Source: Pseudeuparius sepicola (Eukaryota > Arthropoda > Insecta > Coleoptera > Anthribidae). From it: 64,000 bases of DNA. Shown one piece after another: positions 36,801-45,782 of this stretch; position 1 is the stretch's first letter; each line of letters opens with the position of its first letter. Both the position numbers and the translations under genes were made by a program. The stretch covers positions 33,573,787 to 33,637,786 of the forward strand of contig OY987298.1 of the NCBI GenBank assembly GCA_963920635.1. The letters are read 5' to 3'. Under the pieces are notes generated by a model. It searched no databases. It had not been told where the DNA came from and worked only from the letters and a program-made list of their open reading frames with translations.

Positions 36801-39800
36801 TAAAATCTCATTTGTTGTTCTGCCGGTCAATGTCAGGAACGCCACTGTGATCCCACGTATTCATAGTGAACTGGCCATTTTTTGCTCTTACCTAGGTTGC
36901 TGCTTAGGACTCCTCTGGCGCACAATACAGATCTGGCATAGCATATTTGCCTTGTTACCCTCTTCACTGCTCTACTATTAGATAAAGATGTAAACTGTGT
37001 TTAACTGGCAAGAGTTCGTTGGCCTCTTTTGATTAAAATACCATATTCACAGGACCAAAAAGTACCAAACAAAAGAATTAGCCTATCTTGTATAATTTAC
37101 TCCCACCCTGTGTGTTAATATTTGAATTGATATAACAGTTATTTTGATTATTGCTAATAAATGAATTTTGAAATATCATGTATTGGCTTTGGATTTAACA
37201 CTGGTTCCACTATGCCACAAAAAACTGTCTGCAAGAAACACTTGCTCAAGTACTCACATCTACTCAAAATGTGCAAAATGTATATAACTTTGTTTCATTT
37301 ATATAGCAATAATTTTTTTATAGTAGGTACTTGTTTCATCGGAAAATGGCAATGAATCTAAAAGATATGTTTCTATTGCCTCCCGCAAAAGCATGTGGTT
37401 ACTTCTGCATTACTGCATTGCTTAGATTATTGTCAGGGTGAGAACTGTTATTTTTAAAATTCCCCCTCTCATGTAATTACTCAAGCAGTTTCATGAGTTA
37501 TAACTATTGTAGTATTTTTTTGTATATGTGCAGGTACCTACAAATACATTATTTCGGGTAATTACCTGATTAAGCATAATATAACACAGTAAATCTAGAT
37601 CACATTTATATGTGAAACTTTAATTTAATTCCCTGAGGACGATTTAAGGACCAAACGAAAGAGAAAAATCTCTGAAATAATATACCAGAGGTACCCTCTC
37701 AGAAATTGCCAGAAATTAAAATTATAAACTACTCTTCTTGAACACTCTCTTTAGAATTGGATGAAGCCTAACAGGTAAAGGCGCGTGCCTTTAACAGCGT
37801 CATTTATTTCATCGTAGGTTCAAATCACACACGATACCTTTTTTTTTTAATTATCAACAAAAATGCAAATTTTTATTGTTTACTATTTTATCTTACCAAA
37901 TTGCCCTGTTTAATGAAACGTCGTATATGAAAAAACATGGTTTTGAGATAATTGAAGTTTTTTGTTTTGCCTCTTGCCATACACAACAATTTTTAAATAC
38001 CGAAAACGATTTTTTGGAAATGTAACACCAAATTCACTAAAAATGTTTCTTGCTAATTTATTTGAAACTTTTGAAGAAACTGCATCATATACAATAATTT
38101 TGTTATTCAAAATGTTAAATCAAATTACCCTATTTGTGAGATGGGAAACTAAAAACAAAAATAGGGATAAACAGAAAACCTATATTTACTATTTTTTTAT
38201 TTTTATAATAATATGCAATGATATTTTGGTTAAATTTTAAAATAAAAAACTATAAAAAACCTTTTATACTTTGATCCTAACTTATTTATTAATTTTTTTA
38301 TAATATATACGGCATTCACTTATAAAAATTGTAGTATACGGCAAATGATCTTTTGTCCAATATAATTCAAAAAATTCCAAACAGGATGATTTTTTCAGGG
38401 TTGCTTGAGAACTGAGTGTCCAACCAAAAGATCACGCTCTTAACTCCTGGTACAAATTGCGCTATACTTCCTAAACATTTTTTTAGAGCAAAATGACCTT
38501 AGGGGATCAAATTCTGAACAACTTTTCTTCATATTTTTTTTGTATCTCTAATACTTAACGAATTTCAACACATTATATGACAAAAATTCCGCATGGTGCA
38601 GGGATGGTGCAAAATTATAGAGCATTTAGTCCCCTCCAACATTTATTAAGGTCATTTTTTTGTAAAAAAAATTTTACAAGACCAGTCCTGTGGTAAACGA
38701 TTTTTTTAGAGATACAAAGAAAATTATAAGGAAAAGTTGATCAGAACTTTATCCCATAAAACTTTTCTTAAGGTCATTTTTTGTAAAAAAAAAATGATTA
38801 CAAGACCATCCCTGCAGCATGCAGAATTTTTGTCATATCATGCACTGTAACTCATCAAATATACAACAAAATTTTATGAATTTTATCTCCTAAGGTCATT
38901 TTGCTCTGAAAAATGTTTAGGAAACCACCCCTATAGCGCAATTCGTACCAGGAGTTCGAGTGTTTGGATTTTTTGTTGCGACCCCTTAAAAGCCGAGTAT
39001 AACTTTATTGGATAACTTAACAATTCGCAAGTTCCTTGTGCCCTATATGCTACAGATACGGCAACTACTTCTAACAATAATGTACCATATGGTAAATCTT
39101 ACTAGCGAAATAGAAAAAAAACTGCATATGGCAGATACGGCTTTAGAAGTAAAATAAGTAGTTGGATAATCCAGAAGAGTCAAATTTTGCTGTAAAGGAA
39201 AAATCATGAAAATGTTGGTCACAGGGTTTTCATTAAACCGGGCAGCATAGTAAACAATAAAAATGAGTATTTTTGTTGATACCTAATTAAAAAAAAGAAA
39301 ATGCATCATGTGGGATTTGAACCTACGATGGAATAAATGACGCTTTCATAGGCATTAAACTATGGTCTATCTAGTGCGTAGTCCGCATGCAGAGTGCGCA
39401 TGAGTAGTACGCATCTACAAGGTGGTCTATCTACAATGCGCACTCCACATCCCTTTATCATATAGAAATGTTAGTTTTATTATTATTGGGACATAACTAT
39501 TGTCTCTGTACCACGTGGTGCCTTGCAGGTGAAAGGTTAAATATCAAAACTGAAAAGAAGAACATTATTAAATATGGTTTTGAGAAAAATTAGGACAGAA
39601 AGTTGATTTATTATTATTGTCAATACTAGACGAAAGGAGTGATAGCAGAAATTTATTTAAAAGAAAAAAGAATGAACACACCTTGAATAGAAATCCACTC
39701 ACTCATACCTGAAATTGACATTTGGTGCACAAATAATTAGTAGTTTTTAATTATTTTCTGGTCATTTCTCAGAGGGTACCTCTTAATATTATTTCAGAGA

Positions 39801-41009
39801 TTTTTCTCTTTCGAATGGTCCATAAAAAATCATCCCCAGGGAATTAAACTAGAGAATAAAGGTGGGTTCGTGCAGCGACTTTATCTTTATCTTTAAACTT
39901 TTGCTTTATTTTTAAAAAGTTGAAATAGAGCACATGATCTGGTGAGTTCGTGCAATGCTTTTACTTTAGCTTTTGCTTTTTCTTTTATTTAAGAGTTGGC
40001 CAACTTTCAACTTATCTTTAATTTTTATAAAGAAAACGCAAATGCGCGTGCGCAAAAGCAAACATGTCAAAAATCAAATATAAAGTGCCAAAATTCCCTA
40101 GTTTCTATGCGTTATGTGGGTTACAGACACAGAAATATAGAGATCTGTGTTCATAGAACATTGGTAGTAGGTTATGTGGATTTTAGATATTATTTTCATT
40201 ACAAAAATATATCGAAAATCACGACGGCTGCCAACCGTCGAAAAATATTCCTATATGGACTTCAATTGCGCTTGCGTAAATTATGCATTTATAGGTCTGT
40301 GTGAACGCTTACTTTATTTCTTTAAAGTAAAATATAAAGCAAAAACTTAAATATAAAAATAAAGTCGCTGCACGAACAAACCTTAAGTTCTAAAATGACT
40401 ACTAATAACCATTTTTATAGCATTATCATTAAATATCCCAATAATCTACAAATGCAATGACTAGACACTTACTGACAGTGGCGCTTTCTGGCAATTTAAT
40501 TTTAGCGACATTGTCACAATACTGTATATTGAAAGTCAACATTCTCGTACTGCTACCGCCAGATGTCGAAGGTAAGTGGTTCTCATGATTGGTGGAGGAA
40601 TGGCATCCCGGCGATTTTTTTGTTGGCGTGTGTCCCACATTGTTTGAAACTTCCATCATGCTCGGGGAAATGTTCACTGGTGCGGGCACTGAACTTGAGT
40701 CGTCTTCAATAATCATAACATCTGAATCGTTTCGTTGATATGACTGACTGTCTGCAGGCATGACTCTGCTTATTGCTCGCTATAAACAAAGAAAATGATT
40801 ACCTATTTTGAATTTATGTACACCAACTCTGTGGATTACCAGTAAATCCCAATTGCTTTCCTCCAAATGAAAAATTGCCTCAGCAACATCTTCAATGCCT
40901 GTACAGGCCTACAAATAAAAATTAATTAAATTTAAAAGAATAAACAAAAGGGAACCATGAAATCTCTTACCTGAAAATCGGCAAGTATTTCTTCTCTGTT
41001 TTCCGACAT
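18814..41009 (-). CDS. FAF1: FAS-associated factor 1 (FAF1/Caspar), UBA-UAS-UBX protein
   Basis: Twelve coding exons in transcript order: 40971-41009, 40840-40908, 40473-40779, 35565-35745, 35283-35501, 35044-35225, 34842-34987, 30336-30627, 28736-28898, 28448-28682, 28314-28391, 18814-18894. All junctions are GT-AG with matching phase, giving 663 aa (human FAF1: 650). It starts MSENREEILADFQACTG, an N-terminal UBA domain (about 5-45). Two ubiquitin-like regions follow (about 108-275), then an acidic SDEDEFEDA motif and the UAS thioredoxin-like domain (about 335-490, AIYLHHDASVLTNVFC). Next come a charged coiled coil (about 490-580, EAESEARRRLENEK) and a UBX domain (about 585-661) ending ELKLCPQETVILEER. 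FAF1 recruits p97/VCP through UBX and ubiquitylated clients through UBA; Drosophila Caspar restrains Imd/Relish signalling. The conserved UBX loop FPR reads WPR here. A 5' UTR acceptor lies at 41033, so a non-coding first exon is upstream. Introns 3, 7, 8 and 11 are full of repeats. Confidence 0.95.
18991..19362. mobile_element. Short inverted-repeat element (MITE-like)
   Basis: The left end TTGGTTGCGTTTACCGTCGG and the complement of the right end (TGGGTGCGTTTGCCGTAGAC) are imperfect inverted repeats of about 20-25 bp. The interior is non-coding and contains AGCGGC/GCCGC words. No flanking duplication could be fixed. FAF1 intron 11. Confidence 0.5.
19414..20511. mobile_element. Foldback element with GC-rich core module
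   Basis: The outer ends CAGTTAAGACCAGATGAAAC and the complement of CGGTTGAAATCAGATGAAAC are bordered by TA. Mirrored blocks include TTGAGACCAGGGACTCT and AGAGTCCCTGCTTGAGA. An inner inverted repeat, 19725-19775 against 19998-20045 (CAAACAACCTCGTAGATACA), encloses a GC-rich segment at 19858-19962. That segment is nearly identical to part of the palindrome core at 48005-48100 (AAAACAGCGGCCGGGCCGG and TTCCGCGGGTTTTCGCG). A fragment of the family lies at 1300-1465. Non-coding. Confidence 0.75.
20512..20987. other. FAF1 intron 11 segment, nothing recognised
   Basis: No element ends, splice-flanked exons or protein similarity seen. Confidence 0.4.
20988..21794. mobile_element. hAT-like non-autonomous element, 807 bp
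   Basis: The terminal inverted repeats TAGAGATGGGTTT and AAACCCATCTCTA are flanked by a perfect 8-bp direct duplication, TTTTTAAG (20980-20987 and 21795-21802). Both the 8-bp target and the TAGAG-type terminus are hAT hallmarks. Both ends contain many copies of CACCC/GGGTG words, for example CACCCTTTGAAACCACCC near 21628, likely subterminal transposase-binding repeats. A TCGATTAGAGTCGAAT block lies near 21372. No coding capacity. Confidence 0.85.
22647..23054. mobile_element. Foldback MITE inside the transposase intron
   Basis: The ends CAGTGTGCCCAGGGATTGAG and the complement of CCGTGTGTCCACAGATTGAG are inverted repeats bordered by TA. Mirrored inner blocks include GGGGATCAGCCCT/GGGCTGATCCCC and GTGCACG-type words. 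About 408 bp, non-coding. It lies within intron 1 of the THAP transposase gene, so it is a secondary insertion. Confidence 0.78.
23142..23373. mobile_element. Short MITE with CTCCTGGACAAAATTAAC ends
   Basis: The inverted ends CTCCTGGACAAAATTAACGC and GTTAATTTTGTCCAGGAG enclose AT-rich non-coding DNA of about 230 bp. TA precedes the left end. It is also inside intron 1 of the transposase. Its termini resemble those of Tc1-like elements in general style only. Confidence 0.65.
26739..26825 (-). repeat. tRNA-derived (SINE-like) sequence
   Basis: On the minus strand an A-box-like TAGCCTAACCAGTAGAGG is followed about 30 nt later by a B-box-like GGTTCAAATCCCAC. Related copies are at 37765-37835 (+) and 39305-39375 (-). 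There is no plausible acceptor stem or anticodon arm, so it is not a functional tRNA. An adjacent block at about 26690-26738 (TATTTTTGTTGA...) is shared with the arms of the 37.6-39.8 kb foldback. Confidence 0.6.
26880..27690. mobile_element. Palindromic MITE (46128-46262 family), split by a 662-bp element
   Basis: Outer parts 26890-26926 and 27589-27690 together match the intact 135-bp palindrome at 46128-46262. Shared words are AGCATGCGCAGTTTCATTT and its mirror, and TTCTGCTGAAACA. The insertion at 26927-27588 falls exactly after GTCAGGAG, which is duplicated on the other side. The intact copy therefore acts as the empty-site reference. Confidence 0.8.
26927..27588. mobile_element. 662-bp MITE with CTCAGAGAAATAACCAAGG ends, copy A
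   Basis: The inverted termini CTCAGAGAAATAACCAAGGA (about 29 bp in total) are flanked by a perfect 8-bp duplication, GTCAGGAG (26919-26926 and 27589-27596). A reverse-complement copy of about 680 bp is at 46888-47566. In the middle both copies retain a short frame encoding M-G-R-R-K-C-V-V-C-G then a stop, which has the C-x2-C look of a zinc-finger start. No transposase. FAF1 intron 11. Confidence 0.85.
27691..28313. other. FAF1 intron 11, proximal part
   Basis: Nothing recognised apart from the donor at 28313-28308 (GTAAGT on the minus strand). The open frame at 27965-28219 has no family resemblance. Confidence 0.4.
28944..30025. repeat. Relatives of the 17193-18404 foldback in FAF1 intron 8
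   Basis: One end near 28944-28980 (ACACAGGGAGTACCATTATTAATGGTA) and the opposite end at 29930-30025 (CATTATTAATGGGTCACCCTGTA) resemble the ends of the 1.2 kb foldback at 17193-18404. The shared ATGCAGTTGCTCTATATACCAT block near 29980 supports this. Between them (29100-29900) the DNA is AT-rich with a CACCCTGTATAAA end near 29910, so several decayed pieces are probably overlapping. A further piece, CAAACGGTTGATTTTATCGTTGTG, is at 30755-30785 in intron 7. Confidence 0.55.
31240..32300 (+). pseudogene. Relic of a non-LTR retrotransposon (RT and RNase H pieces)
   Basis: A GC-rich island in AT-rich intron DNA. Near 31455-31600 a frame reads GLGPLLFLLYANRLAG then HAEDTSVMLAH, recognisable as the RT stretch before and over the catalytic YADD motif, here changed to AED. 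Near 32015-32060 WYTDGSKMGKGTGAGAYC is the RNase H TDGS motif. Near 32240-32290 VKCLGVYLGTSLK is the RT thumb-side motif. The pieces are in different frames with many stops. LINE groups carrying RNase H (I, R1, LOA and similar) are candidates. It is ended by a GATA microsatellite at 32217-32236. FAF1 intron 7. Confidence 0.6.
32301..33195. other. FAF1 intron 7 segment
   Basis: Around 32675-32790 a frame (AYKMLPIRLQQLEK...) resembles the tail of LINE ORF2 proteins, but only loosely. The rest (32800-33195) is AT-rich with nothing recognised. Confidence 0.35.
33196..34242. mobile_element. Foldback element with transposase remnant and 118-bp tandem repeat in the loop
   Basis: The arms, about 33196-33490 and 33940-34242, are reverse complements, with ends CAGCGTGTCC...GGACACGCTG and TA at the right border. 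The loop holds two direct copies of a block of about 118 bp (33572-33688 and 33689-33806). In the first copy the frame reads DNIPLHEIQNVYREFVRRVE, then ICAEVGANTFE and a stop. This resembles the C-terminal tail of insect Tc1/mariner-type transposases (FVRRL-x-CI-x-NGGHFE pattern). That supports the view that the CAGGGTG-type foldbacks here are mariner-derived. FAF1 intron 7. Confidence 0.75.
34260..34690. repeat. Short foldback repeat, copy 1 (mate at 44560-45220)
   Basis: The flank 34265-34380 (CAAATGAAAGG, GGCGGATGCCCCAAGATGGCG) and the palindromic part 34420-34680 (AATTCAATGCCAAATTGCGAC mirrored by CACAATTTGGCATTAAATTAC; ATAAAAGCTTGTTT) recur at 44560-44810 and 44870-45215. Non-coding. Confidence 0.7.
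35746..36662. other. FAF1 intron 3, 5'-distal part
   Basis: No element ends or exons recognised. Confidence 0.4.
36663..36837. mobile_element. Small foldback, relative of 11738-12045
   Basis: The ends TGACTGACAGG and CCGGTCAATGTCA, with inner mirrored TTTTATTTTATTTTGCGTT, GGCATGTCC-type and CCAAAATAGGGAC words, match the 11738-12045 element. About 175 bp, non-coding. Confidence 0.6.
36838..37628. other. FAF1 intron 3 segment, nothing recognised
   Basis: AT-rich; no element ends, splice-flanked exon or protein similarity seen. Confidence 0.4.
37629..39843. mobile_element. 2.2-kb foldback element with tRNA-like sequence in both arms
   Basis: The ends TTCCCTGAGGA and the complement of TTCCCTGGGGA are bordered by TTAA on both sides (37625-37628 and 39844-39847). 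Mirrored blocks, from the outside inwards, are AAAGAGAAAAATCTCTGAAA, AGGTACCCTCT, the tRNA-like GGTTCAAATC segment, TTTTATTGTTTACTAT and GCCC(T/G)GTTTAATGAAA. The right arm carries extra DNA (about 39376-39690). The centre, 38390-38990, is itself palindromic (ACTCCTGGTACAAATTGCGC and its mirror). The TTAA border suggests piggyBac-like or Kolobok-like mobilisation (inference). FAF1 intron 3. Confidence 0.7.
37765..37835 (+). repeat. tRNA-like segment, left arm
   Basis: GCCTAACAGGTAAAGGCGCG, with a poor A-box look, is followed by GTAGGTTCAAATCACACACG (B-box-like) and then a T tract. It mirrors 39305-39375. No anticodon arm can be folded convincingly. It is a SINE-type remnant, not a gene. Confidence 0.5.
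39860..40383. mobile_element. Harbinger/PIF-like MITE, 524 bp
   Basis: The terminal inverted repeats AGGTGGGTTCGTGCAGCGAC and the complement of AGGTTTGTTCGTGCAGCGAC continue into TTTAT-rich sequence for about 45 bp. The element is flanked by TAA on both sides (39857-39859 and 40384-40386). A three-base TWA duplication is typical of PIF/Harbinger. The interior is non-coding. FAF1 intron 3, just before exon 3. Confidence 0.6.
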
Positions 41010-41032
41010 GTTTAAAATAGTAAATAGTCGAT

Positions 41033-42078
41033 CTGTAAAATTCAGAAAATCTGCTTATACGGGAAATGTTTCAGAAAAACGATCACCACACTTCAGCTGG
41101 TGTTCTATGCACCACACGTAGTTTAGAGGACTTATTCGACTTCGTAATTTTGCTTTGCTTCTGTCCTGTCCTTCCTGTTCCTGTCATCAAGAGTACAAAA
41201 CAACTTATGATGCGCAGGCGTAGAGCCAGTACGCATGCGTCATATCGATTTTTCTTGCGTTTTGTCTAGCCAGTCTGGCCAAGGACCCTTAAAAACGAAA
41301 AAAAAAGTCCACACAGGCAAACATATAATACCAATGTGCCACAGACCAGAATAGAGCAGAAGGTGTTCTGTGATTGACACCATCATAATATATATTATCT
41401 GATCATCATACTCTACTCTCAAATTTAGCAGACTCTTCTTTAAAAACTGTCTATTGACACTAAAATAATAATTTTCAAAATACCTATGTTCTACATATTT
41501 TCGGGAAACGCGATCATAATAGCTTTTGCTATGAGTAGTTTACCACAATTTTACAATCATCTCTGGGATCAGGTAAAGTCAACATTACGGTAGTCAAAAG
41601 CACAAAATCTAAAGGTTAGTCAAAAATTAAAACGTATATTAACACAATTTTTGTATTTTGCGTTAAATTTGTAAAATGTTCACACATTCTTTAATTTACC
41701 CAACAGCACAAAATAATATCATTCTGTGCAACAGTTTAGTTTTATGAACGTAGCCCCGCTCAGCTGTATAAACAACTCTACTCTGAGCACCAACGATATA
41801 ATATATGGGAATAGATTGCCTGGATTGGAATAGTTAGGACAATAATGTGATTGTTTAACAGAAAAAATAGTTTTTTAAAAGCCGCATCAATTTTGTGGAT
41901 GAAAAATAATTTGAGATAGATTCACATAACAGTGGATAGATTCCATGGACGTAACAAACTTCTTGCCTCAGGAATATGTATTGAAATTGGTCCGTGATAC
42001 ACGCGCGCCATCTATGAGGTGAGAAATATTCTAAACAAATGGCGGGTTATTTGAAAAGCACCTCCTATTTATTTAATT
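41033..42078. other. Region upstream of FAF1
   Basis: The FAF1 coding start is at 41009 and a 3' splice site lies at 41033 on the minus strand, so the promoter and a non-coding first exon should be in this stretch. GCGCAGGCG and TACGCATGCGTCAT words near 41215-41242 resemble NRF-1-type GCGC(A/C)TGCGC sites, as seen at housekeeping promoters. The promoter itself is not defined. Confidence 0.35.
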
Positions 42079-42208
42079 ACTATTATTACTGTTACTAAAC
42101 CGTATTTGTTGGCAAAATCCACAGTTTCATTATGAAAAAGTGAAAAGTGTAATGAAGGTCACAATTAAACTGTAAGTTTTGCCAACAAATACGACTTAGT
42201 AATAATAA
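42079..42208. mobile_element. 130-bp palindromic MITE
   Basis: The arms ATTATTACTGTTACTAAACC...GTATTTGTTGGCAAAA and their near-complement are about 45 bp long with a loop of about 40 bp. Non-coding; too short to classify. Confidence 0.65.
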
Positions 42209-43167
42209 AATTGAAGAATAAAATGCAAATTTGTTAAAATTATATAATATACTTAATCTAGAACACAAACGAACAATATCTTCTAATGTACCTCTACTCT
42301 AGTTTCTGTGTATCTGTGTATCGTGATAAAAGCAGAGCATATAGTTGTTTTATATGCCATGATTTTGTCGAATAAGCATCACCGGTGACGTCACAGTACC
42401 TGCGGTCTGTGCCAAGGTATACCTTGGGCATTGATTAAGGTATCCGGCCTTGGGTCTGTGCGACATTCTACCAGACTACCAGTAATGGCCTCGAGTGCTG
42501 CTTCTGTCAAATTAGGTTTTTTCTATGGTTAGTGAAATTGTATTATTTTGATAGCGCCGAATATCAGGATCACCAACAAATTTTCTTAAAAGTAAAAAAA
42601 TACTATTTATAATCTTTCGAATTTTCGGGGGTTTGCAAAAAGTGGAAACGAAACGGAACTGATTTATGTTTGTATTGTTTCTGTCTATAGAACGCCCAGG
42701 CAAACAACTTTGGAAGAAGCAGTAATAAACATTATTTGTGAATTTTGTAGTGTAATCCAAGGTTAGTTTATAGGAAGGTTAGGAGATTCGACGACTTGGA
42801 AGGGAAGGGGAGGTGAGAGAGGCAAGGGGACGAAAGGATGAATTTAAATTGGTAGCATTTACACATGGCATATTCATTTGACGCTTACAGTCAAAGTCGG
42901 GTTTCTTGTTTACTTTAGTTTGCGCATATATTGCTCTTGGCTATTTTCCTTCTTGAAATGTTTAGGTTTTTTTTTTGTTTGCGACTTTCGGTAATTGCGT
43001 TACCCCTTCTGATACGCCACTGGTATCAGGCTGTGAAAAAGAAGAACAGTTGGTGGAGGTGGCACCAGCGCGTGACGTTGCCGGTGGAAACGTACAACCA
43101 GAGCATATAAAACAACTGCTCTGGTACAACGCAAGAATAGTACTATTCTTGGGTACAACGTACAACC
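42209..43167. other. Intergenic DNA with AGAGCATATAAAACA-type repeats
   Basis: Strings like CAGAGCATAT(A/AAA)ACAAC occur near 42333 and 43098, and the sequence around 43095-43125 is palindromic (CCAGAGCATATAAAACAACTGCTCTGG in two halves). Similar strings are near 4043 and 31057. No gene. The open frames at 42962-43283 are unsupported. Confidence 0.4.
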
Positions 43168-43719
43168 CAGAGAACTGGAGTGGCAGAACGCGATTTGACC
43201 TATTGCACATCCTATTTCCAGGCAAATGTAATGGCCGCCATATTGTCCTCAGTTTGACGTTTGCAGTATGTTCTCAGCGGTAGTTGTTGTATTTTCAGCA
43301 GAGAAATTGTCAGTGTTTTTGGAAAATGCCGTGTGCAGTACCAAGCTGTAAGAATTATAAGTCTAGAAGACCTCCAGGAGTATCATTTTTTCGGTAAGTT
43401 TAGTAAAAACAATCGCCGAAATTTTGGGCACCATCGGGACGCATCTGTATAATTTTAATGATTGAATATGTAGTTAAAAATTCTTAACTTGGGACTGATT
43501 GGACTTTGAGTCCAAATAAATTTGTTTGTTCAAAACATTTCGCTGCTGATGCCTTTACAGTGCATCGTGGCGAACGAGGACGAAGACCTCTAAAGCAGTC
43601 TGCCGTGCCAAGTCTGTTAACAATGATACGCCCATGGATGAAGTTGGTTTAATATGGTCGCCACTTTTATTAGGCAGTTCGCGCAGTTTGTAACGTATTC
43701 TCCTTACTCCATTTCTCTG
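43168..43719. mobile_element. THAP-fragment element, compact copy 2
   Basis: 552 bp, with ends CAGAGAACTGGAGTGGCAGA and the complement of CAGAGAAATGGAGTAAGGAG. It matches the outer parts of 1821-3845. It carries two coding shreds of a THAP protein. One, at 43326-43393, starts MPCAVPSCKNYKSRRPPGV and ends at a GTAAGT donor. The other, about 43488-43630, reads WTLSPNKFVCSKHFAADAF and runs to a stop. The middle of the THAP domain and everything after it are missing, so it is a deletion derivative of a THAP-type transposon. Confidence 0.75.
43326..43633 (+). pseudogene. Truncated THAP zinc-finger coding remnant
   Basis: The first piece (22 codons plus 2 nt) contains the C-x4-C pair of a C2CH THAP finger. 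The second contains the W and the C-x2-H pair (FVCSKHF), followed by about 30 residues and TAA. The segment normally lying between them is replaced by about 95 bp that lack a convincing acceptor before the second piece. It could at most encode a DNA-binding stub. Copy 1 keeps only the second piece. Confidence 0.6.
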
Positions 43720-44226
43720 GTCCTAACCTTTCTATGAACTAACTTTGGAGGAAACCACAAAATATATAGGTTAGGTTAGAGGAAACATAAAAATTTGACA
43801 AAAATGAAATACGGCCCTGTCATCCCAGACTTCTCAGTTGGTATGAACCTCAGAAAAATAAAAAACATAGAAATAGCATCTGTAGATTGAAATGTTTAAG
43901 GGGTAGCACTTTTTATACTCTATTATTTATTTACTAGTTAAAGTTTAACAGCGTTGCCAATAATTCATAATGAAAAACTTTATTTCTCTGGTAAATTAAG
44001 ATAATCTTCAAGATCAAATTGCAAATAATAGTTTTGCAACAGTGTTGAATGTATGGACTATAGAGACATACCCAATCAGTTGCAAATACGTTTGCTTTCA
44101 AGTATATGTATAATGGTAGATAATATATGATATTTATGTATTGATGAGATAAGGTCTGCCTGACTAATAGGTAAATCTAGTATTTATAATTATCTAAACA
44201 CTTATTAGGCAGTACAACTAAGGAAA
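43720..44226. other. Intergenic DNA, nothing recognised
   Basis: AT-rich, no element ends or exons seen. Confidence 0.4.
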
Positions 44227-44483
44227 CAATAATATACCTACAATTACCAATACCATTCGCACAATCTGACAAACCCGCAAATCGGTCAAGAGTGTGCCTC
44301 ACCTGGTGTTTGACATAACTGGTGCTGAGTCTTTTAAAAACAATTTTTCGCTGTTTTTAAGTGTTTCTTAAGTATTCGTCGGTTGCAAATGCTTATATAG
44401 ACAATTAAGTTATACTTTATGGGCAAAAAAAGTGTATTGTTTGCAAATCAAGCAACTCGCCAAAGGAGGTTACATATCATGCG
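44227..44483. repeat. Dispersed repeat, copy B (mate of 934-1197)
   Basis: Reverse complement of 934-1197, including GCAACTCGCCAAAGGAGGTTACATATCATGC at its right end in shortened form. It has only one copy of the block that is doubled at 888-960. Confidence 0.7.
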
Positions 44484-44559
44484 TAAGTACATAGGCGTAC
44501 CTAGTTCGGGGCACGGTAAAAGATACCTTTACCACCAGAGGGAAAATAATTCTCGACAT

Positions 44560-45220
44560 TGGTATCAAACGAAAGGGCTGGACGGGTAGAAAACAATAAG
44601 GTGAATAATGACGTATTAATAAATCTAATAAGGAGGCCTCGATCCCCAAGACGGCGGATTGCCTAATTCTTCACAACATCCTCGACATGGGTATCAAATG
44701 AAAGGATTTGAAGAGTAGAAAGCGATAAGGTGACTGACGTCATACTAAATCCAATAGGGCGGATGCCCGATGCCCGATGCCCCAAGATGGCGGACTAAAT
44801 TTCTTTACCACCCTTCTGAGATGGGAATCAAATAGGTACTAAAAAAGCACAAAATAAAATAAATAATAAAAAAACCTGTTTAAAAACAATCTTTTATTTA
44901 AGTAAGCCATTTACTAAAACGGATAAAATAAGTTTAGGTTTTCGTTAAGATAATTCAATGCCAAACTGCGACAAGCTTTTTTAAATAAAAAAACTTGTCG
45001 CGCAAACTGTAAAGAAAATATATTCTTGCTTATCAACCAATCACTGTCCGATAAACTTAATTGGTACCTACCTACTTTTATGAACATTTCGCGCGACGAG
45101 CTTAAAGCTTGCCGCAGTGTGGTATTGAATTATCTTAACGAAAACCTAAACTTATTTTATCCGTTTTAGTTCATGGTTTAAATAAAAGCTTGTTTTTAAA
45201 GTTTTTATTTTTTATTTTTT
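44560..45220. repeat. Short foldback repeat, copy 2
   Basis: It contains two tandem-like versions of a CAAATGAAAGG...AGATGGCGGA unit (44567-44660 and 44690-44805). A palindrome follows at 44870-45215, whose arms share AACGGATAAAATAAGTTTAG and CGTTAAGATAATTCAATGCC with their mirrors. Copy 1 is at 34260-34690. Confidence 0.7.
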
Positions 45221-45227
45221 TATATTG

Positions 45228-45782
45228 TGTTCGCCGAACCTGGACCAACACTATATTAAAGACCTAGTGCATAGCGCTGTTTCAAGCGATCGCCACTGGC
45301 GCCACACGACGAAACAAAACAAATTTACACGGTGGTTTTAGTTAAAACACCATTGTTGCAGAATATTTTATAAAATAGAAACATGCAAATATGTCTGTTA
45401 CAACGAAGTTAATATTCAAAATAAAATAAAATATTTGTTTGTCATGTCCCTCTAATTTGACAAGTTCACATGGAAATTTCATGTTATCACAAACAAATCT
45501 ACCTATAGAAGCTGTGTTAATAAGATAAAATTGCTAAATACTGGACCCAAAGACAATTCGTTACCGTAAAAAAAGGCAAATCGTAATAAAGCTGGATATT
45601 TAAAATTTGGAACATTTTAAACATCAGAAACTGACATACTAATAACCACAGAATATCCTCCTATAACCTATAATAAGTAGCCATTTTTTTTCGTCGTGTA
45701 GCGCCACCCCGATCCGTAAACAACAATGAAATATGACGGCATGCTCGGGTCTTTAATATAGTGTTGGTCCAGGCCGAACAAT
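45228..45782. mobile_element. Inverted-repeat element with CCTGGACCAACACTATATTA ends
   Basis: Left 45237-45265 and right 45746-45775 are perfect inverted repeats of about 28 bp (CCTGGACCAACACTATATTA then AAGACC). Imperfect mirrored GTTCGCCGAA/GCCGAACAA lies outside them. The interior of about 480 bp is non-coding; it includes a GCGCCA(C)-rich segment near both ends (GGCGCCACACGACG and GTGTAGCGCCACC). Class unknown. Confidence 0.65.
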
